Assembly (NCBI GenBank): GCA_031426355.1
Contig: JANPLD010000045.1
Span: forward strand, 18,533-82,532
Direction: 5' to 3'
DNA: 64,000 nucleotides
Origin: JANPLD01 sp031426355
GTDB taxonomy: Bacteria; Pseudomonadota; Alphaproteobacteria; Rickettsiales; UBA8987
Below, one piece after another: positions 38,101-44,825 of this stretch. The position numbers and the translations under genes are program-made. The stretch's first letter is position 1. Each line of letters starts with the position of its first letter. The notes beneath the pieces are model-generated. The model had not been told where the DNA came from. It ran no database searches and was given only the letters and a program-made list of their open reading frames with translations.

Positions 38101-38305
38101 TCGTCCTATTCTTATGACATCTTTCGCATTTATCATGGGTGTTATACCTCTCATACTATCTTCCGGCGCCGGTGCAGAGATGAGGCAAGCTATGGGTGTT
38201 GCAGTATTTTCTGGAATGTTAGGTGTTACCTTCTTCGGACTATTCCTGACCCCGGTTTTCTATGTATTACTAAGAACTCTTGCTGAACGCGTGAGGAAAA
38301 AATGA
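35165..38305 (+). CDS. RND multidrug efflux pump (HAE1/AcrB family)
   Basis: 1046 aa, standard AcrB length. The N-terminus ISKFFIDRPIFAGVLSLFVFIVGIISIPLLPISEYPEVVPP is typical. The proton-relay pair is in GIVVDDAIVVVENVERN (residues about 400-415), with the transmembrane Lys expected later. C-terminal GLACKNAILIVEFAHELEK and RPILMTSFAFIMGVIPLILSSGAGAEMRQAMG are diagnostic of HAE1. Drug-type, unlike the metal pump at 6587. The adaptor precedes and the outer-membrane factor overlaps its last four bases. No regulator gene is adjacent. Confidence 0.95.
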   Translation: MNISKFFIDRPIFAGVLSLFVFIVGIISIPLLPISEYPEVVPPSVVVRAVYPGASPKIISETVATPLEEQINGVENMLYMSSQATSDGVLGITVTFKLGTDPDLAQQLVQNRVAQALPRLPDEVRRLGVTSVKSSPDLTMVVHILSPNDRYDSLYLRNYALINVKDRLTRISGIGQVEIFGGGDYAMRLWLNPQKLAERNLIVDDVINAVREQNVQVAAGVVGSYPSEKDVNIQLTVNAKGRLQSVEEFENIIIKVGSDKSLVKLKDVARVELGASDYSLRSLLNNKSAVGMGIFQAPGANALEISDQVRATMKEIKKTMPEGVSYDIIYDPTAFVRDSIKAVIHTLLEAIALVVLVVIIFLQTWRASLIPLLAVPISIVGTFALLHAFGFSINALSLFGLVLAIGIVVDDAIVVVENVERNIEKGLSPRLATYQAMKEVSEPIIAISLTLCAVFIPIAFISGLTGQFYKQFALTIAISTVISAFNSLTLSPALAAILLKGHDEPKDWLAIKMDKYLGGFFRGFNRFFKNSSDKYSTNVTRVLGRKSIAIGVYLVLIVVTYFGFKLVPPGFVPTQDKQYLVSFALLPDGATIDRTDEIIRKMSDIALKDPGVESSVAFPGLSINGFTVSSSAGIVFVTLKPFDKRRSSDLSSMAIAQRLQGQFGGIKEAFIAIFPPPPVMGLGTIGGFKLQIQDRTDLGYEEVDKVVKDIIAKSSKVPELMGVFSSYKINVPQLEAVVDRDKAKQLGLSITDVFNTMQVNLGSLYINDFNKFGRTYQVIAQADKEFRSNASDVLQLKTRNNQGEMIPLGSVVQMKESYGPESSTRYNGYRAADLNGFPGYGFSSGQAEEAMAKLLDDNLPKGMTFEWTDLTYQQILSGNTALLVFPLCVLLVFLVLAAQYESLTLPFAIILIVPMCILSAIFGVFLWGGDNNIFTQISLFVLVGLACKNAILIVEFAHELEKHGKSIIEAAVEACKLRLRPILMTSFAFIMGVIPLILSSGAGAEMRQAMGVAVFSGMLGVTFFGLFLTPVFYVLLRTLAERVRKK

Positions 38306-39813
38306 AAAAACTTCTTACCATATCACTACTTGCATCAACCTTGCTAACATCATGCAACCTTGCGCCTGAACTTGTTAAGCCTGAAGTTTCCACGCCTGAG
38401 GAATTCAAATGGGTGAATGCTGATGATAAATCCCCGATTAATGATGGTAACTGGAAGCTTGTAGAATTATCTGAGAAAAGCGAAAGAGGCGAATGGTGGA
38501 AAATATTTGCCGATGAGAAATTAAATGAGCTTGAGCAGAAGGCGTTTGAAAACAACCTAGAGCTGGAAATTGCAGTTTCAAGAGTGGAGCAAGCGAGAAG
38601 TTTGGCTGAAAGAACGCGTGGTTCGTTATTCCCCTCATTAAACATTGGCGCAAGCCCGACAAGATACCAGCAGTCAAATGCATTCACAGGCTTAGCCCCA
38701 ACTGCTGACCCTGTTGAAAGAACGATCTACCGCGCTGATGCAACGCTGGCATATGAACTTGATCTGTTTGGTCGTTTGAGGAATGATCTTGCTTCCGCAA
38801 ATTTTAATGCTGATTCAGCAGAAAATTCTATGAAGTCAGTTCTTCTATCACTTCAGGCAGATGTAGCTACAAATTATTTCGCACTCAAAACGATTGATAG
38901 GGAGCGTGATATAGTTTCCCGCTCTATTAAACTCGGTGTTGAAGCGGAAAGAATAATCAAAAAGAAATTTGAGATAGGTGATGTTTCCAAGCAGGATTAT
39001 ATGCGCGCAGTTGCAGCACTTGCAGGTTATCGCGCCCAGCTCATCGGGCTTGAGAGATCGCGCGCGGAACTTGAAAATGCCCTTGCGGTTCTGGTTGGTG
39101 AGAACCCTTCTGAGTTCAAGATAAGTGAGCTTTCATTTAATGAGATGCCGCCAAAAATCCCATCAGGCCTACCATCAAACCTTCTTGAAAGAAGGCCAGA
39201 TATAAATTCAGCAGCAGATAAAGTTGCTGCTGCAAATGCAAAAATTGGTGTTGCTCGCGCAGCGTTCTTCCCGACCATAAGCTTAAGCGCAAATGGCGGC
39301 TTTGAATCAAATGAAATTGAAGACCTATTTAAATGGTCATCAAGAACCTGGACACTTGGCCCATTATTTGGAACCATGGTATCACTCCCTATATTTGAAG
39401 GCGGGAAGGGTGTTGCAAACCTTGATCTCTCCAAAGCCGGATACAAAGAGTCAGTTGCAAATTACAGGCTTACTGTTCTTAACGCATTTAAAGATGTGGA
39501 AAATAGTCTGGTTGGTATAAGAAAGCTTTCTGAGCAATCAGAGCAACAAAAACTTGCCGCTGATTCAACTGAAGAGGTCGCAAGATTATCAAGGTTAAGA
39601 TTTAAAGAAGGTTACGCAGATTTCCTTGAAGTTGTTGATGCTGAAAGGGATTCACTTGCACAACAGCAGAATTTAAATTCTGTTCAAGGCGCCCGCTTCA
39701 CAGCAACTATCTCTCTAATAAGAGCTCTTGGTGGTGGCTTTGATGTTCCAATTCTTCCAGGTGTTGATGATGATATCCTAAAACCAGTTGTAACTATCAA
39801 AGGCCAGAATTAA
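38302..39813 (+). CDS. RND outer-membrane factor lipoprotein (NodT/OprM family)
   Basis: 503 aa with lipobox LLTSC at residues 14-18, followed by NLAPELVKPEVSTPEEF as in OprM/NodT proteins. Two OEP repeats of long helices follow, with LAYELDLFGRLRNDLASANFNADS and LPSNLLERRPDINSAADKVAAANAKIGVARAAFFPTISLSANGG. The latter is the family signature. Overlaps the pump by ATGA, so the three genes form one tripartite exporter. Confidence 0.94.
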   Translation: MKKLLTISLLASTLLTSCNLAPELVKPEVSTPEEFKWVNADDKSPINDGNWKLVELSEKSERGEWWKIFADEKLNELEQKAFENNLELEIAVSRVEQARSLAERTRGSLFPSLNIGASPTRYQQSNAFTGLAPTADPVERTIYRADATLAYELDLFGRLRNDLASANFNADSAENSMKSVLLSLQADVATNYFALKTIDRERDIVSRSIKLGVEAERIIKKKFEIGDVSKQDYMRAVAALAGYRAQLIGLERSRAELENALAVLVGENPSEFKISELSFNEMPPKIPSGLPSNLLERRPDINSAADKVAAANAKIGVARAAFFPTISLSANGGFESNEIEDLFKWSSRTWTLGPLFGTMVSLPIFEGGKGVANLDLSKAGYKESVANYRLTVLNAFKDVENSLVGIRKLSEQSEQQKLAADSTEEVARLSRLRFKEGYADFLEVVDAERDSLAQQQNLNSVQGARFTATISLIRALGGGFDVPILPGVDDDILKPVVTIKGQN

Positions 39814-39839
39814 TTAAAACGTCGCTTATAAAGCAAAGC

Positions 39840-40550
39840 TTAGAAATAAACTTTAATAAATTCTGAAATAAGCCCGATTACACCGCCGAACACGCCGCCC
39901 CATACAACAAGCCAGCCTAAATGCTCGTTTATCATATCGTGAATAATTTCCTTCACCATTTGCGGTGTAAGTTCATTAAGCCTGTCGTCAATCAAGTTTT
40001 CAATATCTTTTGAAAGCAATTCTGACTTCATTATTTCACCCGAATGATTTGCCAAAAAATTATCTATGAATTCATTGCATTTCTTTATCATCGGTTCCCT
40101 GAATGATGAAAGAGCTGATTTACCACCAAACATCGAAAGCATCCCGCCGATCTGCGATTCCATTATTCCTTCAATAATATTTTCAAACAGGATGTTATAA
40201 TCAAGCTTCTCTTTTATTGATCTGCTAAGGTTCTGGCTTGAAGAATCTATTAGTGCGTTAACCCTTTGTTCGCTAAAAAACTGCCCGATCATCATTTTTT
40301 TGATGGCCGCCTTAAACTCCTCAAATTTATTAGGTATAATTCCTGAGCCATACAGAAGGGGAATCTTCTCAAAAAGCATATATATGGCGATCCAGTTAGT
40401 GAAAGCCCCGGAAAGTGCGAATATGCCTGTGGCAAATATATAATTGCCGTAATACGGGCTGTAATATCCTAAAATCGCAATTAAAACAGATAGTAAGTTG
40501 GTTGCTAGACTCATTTTTGTACAATAATTTAAGGTGAGAATAGCCTGCAA
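39840..40550 (-). CDS. DUF445 family membrane protein
   Basis: 236 aa with N-terminal helices (residues 10-55) that include AFTNWIAIYMLFEKIPLLYGSGIIPNKFEEFKAAI, the DUF445 signature, and a C-terminal helix (VVWGGVFGGVIGLISEFI). The central part is amphipathic. Function of the family is unsettled; members are inner-membrane proteins. Convergent with the exporter operon and divergent from csp. Confidence 0.85.
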   Translation of the reverse strand: MQAILTLNYCTKMSLATNLLSVLIAILGYYSPYYGNYIFATGIFALSGAFTNWIAIYMLFEKIPLLYGSGIIPNKFEEFKAAIKKMMIGQFFSEQRVNALIDSSSQNLSRSIKEKLDYNILFENIIEGIMESQIGGMLSMFGGKSALSSFREPMIKKCNEFIDNFLANHSGEIMKSELLSKDIENLIDDRLNELTPQMVKEIIHDMINEHLGWLVVWGGVFGGVIGLISEFIKVYF

Positions 40551-40669
40551 AATATCTATATTACTTGACTACGCAAGGTTTTAGTATAAATTATTGCCTG
40601 AGTTTTGTTGCTAAACTCTTTGAGTTGATAATCTACTGAATATCCGATGTTACTGTCTGATTTTAAGTT

Positions 40670-40721
40670 CCTGTTATTTGCCGGAGAGTTACTAAGAACT
40701 CGATTAACAATCAATAACAGG
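40670..40721 (+). promoter_or_regulatory. leader hairpin masking the csp ribosome site
   Basis: CCTGTTATT at 40670-40678 can pair with AATAACAGG at 40713-40721, with an inner hairpin GAGTT/AACTC (40686-40701) in the loop. The 3' arm includes the AGG that should serve as the ribosome site for the ATG at 40730. This is the kind of leader that could change shape with temperature, as cspA leaders do; function here is inference. Confidence 0.45.
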
Positions 40722-40729
40722 TAATTAAT

Positions 40730-40936
40730 ATGGCTACCGGTACAGTAAAATGGTTCAACTTCACAAAAGGCTTCGGTTTTATTCAACCTGATGATGGCGG
40801 AAAAGATATTTTCGTTCACAAATCAGCTCTTGAGCGTGCTAACATCCGCAGACTCGACGAAGGTCAAAAAGTTTCTTATGAACTCGCTACTGAGAAAGGT
40901 AAAACTTCTGCAGTTGAGCTCAAAGTTGCAAACTAA
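40730..40936 (+). CDS. cold-shock protein (CspA family)
   Basis: 68 aa OB-fold RNA chaperone. Both RNP motifs are visible: KGFGFIQPD (RNP1) and DIFVHKSAL (RNP2), starting from MATGTVKWFNFTKGFGFI. It binds single-stranded RNA and melts secondary structure in the cytoplasm. A monocistronic unit with a long leader carrying a hairpin, and a terminator 27 bp after the stop. Confidence 0.96.
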   Translation: MATGTVKWFNFTKGFGFIQPDDGGKDIFVHKSALERANIRRLDEGQKVSYELATEKGKTSAVELKVAN

Positions 40937-40962
40937 TAAATAGTTTCACTTAAAATATTTTT

Positions 40963-40991
40963 TAAAGGCTGGTAGTTTTTACCGGCCTTTT
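40963..40991 (+). terminator. intrinsic terminator after csp
   Basis: Stem AAGGCTGGTA / TACCGGCCTT (one G-T pair) with a short T-rich loop, followed by TTTTTT. It ends the csp transcript. It also abuts the end of the convergent doxX gene and may serve both. Confidence 0.85.
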
Positions 40992-41435
40992 TTATTGCCT
41001 GTTTTTGGCTACAGATTTTTTGATCAAATGATCAACCGAGAAAATTCCTGCACCCCTTGCAAGTAAAACCCCAAGCAATACTGCCCAGTAGAAATGGTCA
41101 TCATGCATAAAGTAGGTGAATTGTATAACGGCCGTCATCATCAGTAATGGTATAACTGCAAACCTAGTAGCTAAACCAATTACCAAAAACACTGAACAAC
41201 CTAATTCAAAAATAACTGCCGAAATGGCGGCAATTAGAGGTGGCAGGAATGGAACTGGATGTTCAGTCGTAAACAGCATTATAGCCGAATCAAAATCAGA
41301 GATCTTCAGGTATCCTGATTTCCAGAATATATTTGCGACCCATAATCTTATTATCAGTAACAAAATGCTTTCCAGCTTGGATGCATACAAAATGAATTGG
41401 GTCACAAATTTTTCTGCACAATTAAAGAATTTCAT
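40992..41435 (-). CDS. DoxX family membrane protein
   Basis: 147 aa with four hydrophobic helices. Family motifs: ILLLIIRLWVANIFWKSGYLKI near the start, LFTTEHPVPFLPPLIAAISAVIFELGCSVFLVIGLATRFAVIPLL, and HDDHFYWAVLLGVLLARGAG. DoxX proteins often accompany DUF692/DUF2063/DUF2282 genes. Here it is divergent from the sigma factor gene and has its own ECF-type promoter matching that of bufA, so it belongs to the same regulon. Its biochemical role is not established; a membrane oxidoreductase partner is likely. Confidence 0.88.
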   Translation of the reverse strand: MKFFNCAEKFVTQFILYASKLESILLLIIRLWVANIFWKSGYLKISDFDSAIMLFTTEHPVPFLPPLIAAISAVIFELGCSVFLVIGLATRFAVIPLLMMTAVIQFTYFMHDDHFYWAVLLGVLLARGAGIFSVDHLIKKSVAKNRQ

Positions 41436-41464
41436 AATTTTATTTATTTGTTATTTTGTAGTAG

Positions 41465-41490
41465 TTCGCCATTAAGAAAACTAAGGTTAC
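41465..41490 (-). promoter_or_regulatory. ECF sigma promoter of doxX
   Basis: Reverse strand: GTAACC (41490-41485), 16 bp, CGAA (41468-41465), embedded in GGCGAACTAC. It matches the SigF-type consensus I recall from Caulobacter (GTAACC-N16-CGAA). It lies 30 bp ahead of the doxX start. The same words occur before bufA. Confidence 0.75.
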
Positions 41491-41493
41491 AAA

Positions 41494-42039
41494 TTGAAAT
41501 TAAAATTTGAAATAGAGCTTGAGCAACTATTCATAAGCTCCTGTAATGGAAACAAAGAAGCATATAGGAAATTTTTTAACCTGCTCACAATTTACCTTAG
41601 GAAAATACTTTCGCAAAAGATATTTAAGTCAGTTGATGTTGAGGATGTGATACAGGAGATACTCGTATCAATACATAAATCCAAACACACTTATGATGGC
41701 AATCGCCCCTTAAAACCTTGGATAAATGCTATCATAAGTTACCGGGTAAGTGATTATCTAAGGGAGCATTATAGTGAGAATGACAACCAGAAAATATCAA
41801 TAGATAAGTTTTTTGACATAGAGGACGAAAATTCTGTAACCGATCTTACTGATAATAACGAAGACATAATTAAAGCCCTTGATAAACTTAACGCTAAACA
41901 GAGATCTGTAATTGAACTTATGTACCTGCAGGATTTAAGCGTAAAAGAAGTTTCTAAAATATTAAAGATGAATGAATCAGCAGTAAAAGTTACTGCTCAC
42001 AGAGCTTATAAAATTTTAAGGGAATATATTAAGAGATGA
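41494..42039 (+). CDS. sigF: ECF sigma factor (SigF-like)
   Basis: 181 aa. Region 2: DVEDVIQEILVSIHKSKHTYDGNRPLKPWINAIISYRVSDYLREH. Region 4: LDKLNAKQRSVIELMYLQDLSVKEVSKILKMNESAVKVTAHRAYKIL. The start is TTG with an AAGG ten bases upstream; no ATG is better placed. Its stop overlaps the next gene by four bases. In Caulobacter, SigF held by NrsF answers copper, cadmium or chromate stress. The two promoters here with identical -35 and -10 words are its probable targets. Confidence 0.88.
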   Translation: MKLKFEIELEQLFISSCNGNKEAYRKFFNLLTIYLRKILSQKIFKSVDVEDVIQEILVSIHKSKHTYDGNRPLKPWINAIISYRVSDYLREHYSENDNQKISIDKFFDIEDENSVTDLTDNNEDIIKALDKLNAKQRSVIELMYLQDLSVKEVSKILKMNESAVKVTAHRAYKILREYIKR

Positions 42040-42674
42040 AAAATAAGACTGAAAATATAATTGAGTCACTGGTATCTGATAACTCTGTAAAAAATAGATA
42101 TAGCCCGCTTAAGATATTATTAAAATGGGTGTTATTATCTGCTGCTTATATTTTTATTCTGTTAGAATTCCTTGGTTACAGGGCTGATTTAAATATCCTA
42201 ATAAAAGATCCTAATTACCTGATCGAGCTTTCAAGCCTTGTGCTAATGATTTTTTTCTCAGCTTTAGCCTTCTCATATTTGGCTGTTCCTGATTATAAGC
42301 AGAATGCATTTTCCATTATTGCACCCGTAATACCCGTAGGCTTTCTGATCGGAACCCTAATATTCCTATATTTTTATCCACCTTCATTAAATCATGATTC
42401 CCACGAAGGTATGATGTGCCTTGCCTGCATATCATTAAGTTCGCTTCTCCCCGCTGCCTTTTTATTTTATGAAATAAGAAAATATGCGGCTCCTACTAAA
42501 CTTGGCCTGATAGGATATATGTGCTTATTATATTCCGCATCCCTTGGCAGTTTTGCGCTTAGACTTAGTGAACCAACAAATTCTATTATTCACCTGATTA
42601 TGTATCATTATCTACCGCTCTTTGTAATTGCAGGAGTAGGTTCTATAATTTCAAGAAAATTATTAAGATGGTAA
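42036..42674 (+). CDS. nrsF: NrsF-type anti-sigma factor (DUF1109)
   Basis: 212 aa with six predicted helices (for example residues 25-45, 60-80, 90-112, 130-148, 155-175, 188-205). A Cys pair in EGMMCLACISL near residues 128-131 lies where NrsF proteins carry metal-sensing cysteines. It is coupled to the sigma gene by ATGA. By family, it holds the sigma factor at the membrane and releases it under metal stress. The strand and overlap leave little doubt about the pairing. Confidence 0.85.
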   Translation: MKNKTENIIESLVSDNSVKNRYSPLKILLKWVLLSAAYIFILLEFLGYRADLNILIKDPNYLIELSSLVLMIFFSALAFSYLAVPDYKQNAFSIIAPVIPVGFLIGTLIFLYFYPPSLNHDSHEGMMCLACISLSSLLPAAFLFYEIRKYAAPTKLGLIGYMCLLYSASLGSFALRLSEPTNSIIHLIMYHYLPLFVIAGVGSIISRKLLRW

Positions 42675-42688
42675 AAAATAATTTACTT

Positions 42689-42713
42689 GTAACCTTTTTA
42701 AAAATCTGGCGAA
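42689..42713 (+). promoter_or_regulatory. ECF sigma promoter of bufA
   Basis: GTAACC at 42689-42694, 15 bp, CGAA at 42710-42713 within GGCGAACATAC. The motif words equal those of the doxX promoter, with a spacer one base shorter. About 55 bp upstream of the bufA ATG, inside the gap after nrsF. Confidence 0.75.
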
Positions 42714-42767
42714 CATACATACGGAACTTAAATTATTAAGTTTCTTAACAATTGATGGGAGAACACT

Positions 42768-43040
42768 ATGAACAAACTTTTCACAACTGCTGCAATCGCC
42801 GGAATTATGGCTGCAACATCTATAGCTGCTCACGCTACTGATGCACCTGCTAAAGCTGAAGACACTACTGCTAAAGTTAAATGTCTCGGTATTGCTAAAG
42901 CTGGTAAAAATGATTGTAAATCTGCAAATGGTTCACATTCTTGCGCTGGTCAGTCTAAAACTGATAAAGATGCAAATGAATGGTCTTATGCTGCCTCTGC
43001 TGATGAGTGCATGAAAGAAGGTGGAAAAGTTGCTCAGTAA
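42768..43040 (+). CDS. bufA: bufferin-type peptide precursor (DUF2282, BufA)
   Basis: 90 aa. A strong ribosome site (GGGAG) precedes the ATG. A signal peptide (residues 1-23, AAHA-TDA) exports it to the periplasm. The core has four Cys in the family pattern: VKCLGIAKAGKNDC, HSCAGQ and DEC. In described bufferins, BufB and BufC convert core cysteines to thiooxazoles and the product binds copper. The order sigma, anti-sigma, BufA, BufB, BufC, with DoxX divergent, matches that locus. It has its own ECF promoter and is followed by a terminator, predicting high expression. Copper as the ligand is family knowledge, not seen here. Confidence 0.88.
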   Translation: MNKLFTTAAIAGIMAATSIAAHATDAPAKAEDTTAKVKCLGIAKAGKNDCKSANGSHSCAGQSKTDKDANEWSYAASADECMKEGGKVAQ

Positions 43041-43062
43041 TTAATTTAATTTAATTATTTAT

Positions 43063-43096
43063 TGCCCGGTCATTGTAAGGTGTCCGGGCTTTTTTA
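43063..43096 (+). terminator. attenuator hairpin between bufA and bufB
   Basis: GCCCGG pairs with CCGGGC around a 16-nt loop, followed directly by TTTTTT. The bufB ATG at 43098 comes right after the T-tract with no clear ribosome site. Partial readthrough would give much more BufA than BufB/BufC. Confidence 0.8.
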
Positions 43097-43097
43097 T

Positions 43098-43916
43098 ATG
43101 AATAAATTTGGATATAAAAATCTTGGATTTGGCTTAGGGCTTAGGGCAGATCACTATGAACATGTTCTTGAGAACAAACCGGCAATTGACTGGTTTGAAA
43201 TAATCACTGAAAATTATATTGAGACCCATAAAGGCTACTGGGAATTTTTGTCTGAAATAAGAAAAACCTATCCACTAGTTATGCACGGTGTTTCACTTTC
43301 TATTGGTGGCACTGATGAGATTAATTTTGATTATCTAAAAAAAGTTAAAGCACTTGCAACCCATATTTCCGCTGAATGGGTATCTGACCATTTATGTTTT
43401 ACCGGGGCAGGCGGGCATAATACCCATGATCTTCTCCCCGTTCCCTACAATAATGAAATTCTTCATCATATCGTTGAGAGGATAAAAAATGTTCAAGATT
43501 TTCTAGGAAGAAAGATATTGCTAGAAAATCCTTCAAGCTATCTTGAGTTTAATTCCTCCAATATGCCGGAGGATGAGTTTATGGCCGAGCTTGCTGTGAA
43601 AGCTGACTGCGGTTTGCTTCTTGATCTAAATAATATTCATGTAAGTAGCTTTAACCATAATTTTTCAGCAGAAAAATATATTGATACCATTCCCGCAAAA
43701 CATATATGCCAGATACACCTGGCTGGGCATCTAAATAAGGGCGACATAATAATTGATACCCATGATAACCACGTGATAGATGAGGTCTGGAAGCTTTATA
43801 AATATACTATTTCTACTAAAGGAAAAATTTCTACTATGGTGGAATGGGATGATAAGATACCGGAGTTCAATATTCTTGAAGCGGAAATAAATAAGGCAAA
43901 GAAATTCTGTGAATGA
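43098..43916 (+). CDS. bufB: bufferin-modifying enzyme BufB (DUF692, MNIO family)
   Basis: 272 aa from the ATG at 43098; the longer TTG frame would begin inside the terminator hairpin. TIM-barrel, multinuclear iron oxidase family. Visible metal-site regions: GLGLRADHYEHVLENKPAIDWFEIITENYIE, YPLVMHGVSLSIG, WVSDHLCFTG, LLPVPYNNE, ILLENPSSYLEF, GLLLDLNNIHVSS, QIHLAGH, DTHDNHVIDEVWKL, MVEWDD. In the family the iron atoms oxidise peptide Cys. It overlaps bufC by eight bases. It is the best-conserved member of the locus. Confidence 0.92.
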   Translation: MNKFGYKNLGFGLGLRADHYEHVLENKPAIDWFEIITENYIETHKGYWEFLSEIRKTYPLVMHGVSLSIGGTDEINFDYLKKVKALATHISAEWVSDHLCFTGAGGHNTHDLLPVPYNNEILHHIVERIKNVQDFLGRKILLENPSSYLEFNSSNMPEDEFMAELAVKADCGLLLDLNNIHVSSFNHNFSAEKYIDTIPAKHICQIHLAGHLNKGDIIIDTHDNHVIDEVWKLYKYTISTKGKISTMVEWDDKIPEFNILEAEINKAKKFCE

Positions 43917-44694
43917 TTTTAAACATAATCTTTTGTCTTTATCTGATGCTGTCATTTCCGGCGATGGCAGGCTTGTTATTGATGGCCTAAAACAAAACTC
44001 AAGAATATCAAAAGCAAAACAGCTTTCTGTTTATACTGAAGGATATATTGAAAGACTCTTAAAAGCGGTGGAATCAGACTTCCCAACTCTTATTTATTAT
44101 TTTGAAAAATATAAAAATAGAAAGGAGCTCCAGAATATAATTCTTTCATTCATAAAAGAAAATCCATCAAGGTCATATAATCTGGATAAATACCCTCTCG
44201 GGTTTTATAATTTCTTCATTAAAAATTGTAATGATGAATTTGCAAAAGATTTGGCGCTACTTGAGCATAATATAATTGAAGTTTTCCAAGCGCCCGATTC
44301 TGATTCCCTACTGCCGCAAAAACTTGCCAACCTTTCTGAAGAGCAGTTAGCAAACACAAAGTTCAAATTAAGAACAGCGAGTTGTTTAAGGGAGTTTGAT
44401 TATAACGTAGAAAAATTCCTTTCTGATTTTCGGGCTGAAATATTTTCTGATCCTATAAAAGTAAAGACCTGTTTATTCATTTGCCGTCATAATAATGAGG
44501 TTATAAGACACCTTATTAATAGTATCGAATATTTAATATTAAAAGAAATAGGGCAGGGTAATAGTTTTTCTGAATCTCTTAATAAGGTTATAGAGCTATC
44601 TCCTTTAGCCGAAAATATAGTTGCTCAAAACCTGCAATCCTGGTTTTCAAAATGGTTAATCGAAGGCTTTTTTGATACCCAAGTTATATTATAG
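43909..44694 (+). CDS. bufC: bufferin partner protein BufC (DUF2063)
   Basis: 261 aa. The N-terminal DUF2063 part has SRISKAKQLSVYTEGYIERLLKAVESDFPTLIYYFEKY, and the middle has SRSYNLDKYPLGFYNFF. It recognises and presents the precursor peptide to BufB in characterised systems. The start overlaps the bufB end, so translation is coupled. No catalytic residues are expected. Confidence 0.87.
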   Translation: MNDFKHNLLSLSDAVISGDGRLVIDGLKQNSRISKAKQLSVYTEGYIERLLKAVESDFPTLIYYFEKYKNRKELQNIILSFIKENPSRSYNLDKYPLGFYNFFIKNCNDEFAKDLALLEHNIIEVFQAPDSDSLLPQKLANLSEEQLANTKFKLRTASCLREFDYNVEKFLSDFRAEIFSDPIKVKTCLFICRHNNEVIRHLINSIEYLILKEIGQGNSFSESLNKVIELSPLAENIVAQNLQSWFSKWLIEGFFDTQVIL

Positions 44695-44825
44695 CTATAG
44701 AATTCAGTTGGTTAATTTAATCCAAGCTATAGGTTAAAATATTATTTAAATTTTACTAATATTGTTGATTTTAACGAATAATTAACCTATTATAGCTAAA
44801 TGATGTAATATAACCTAATACTTAT

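Noticed and set aside
40556..40819. 87-aa reverse frame over csp
   Set aside because: Antisense to the csp leader and coding region; no ribosome site; csp is certain.
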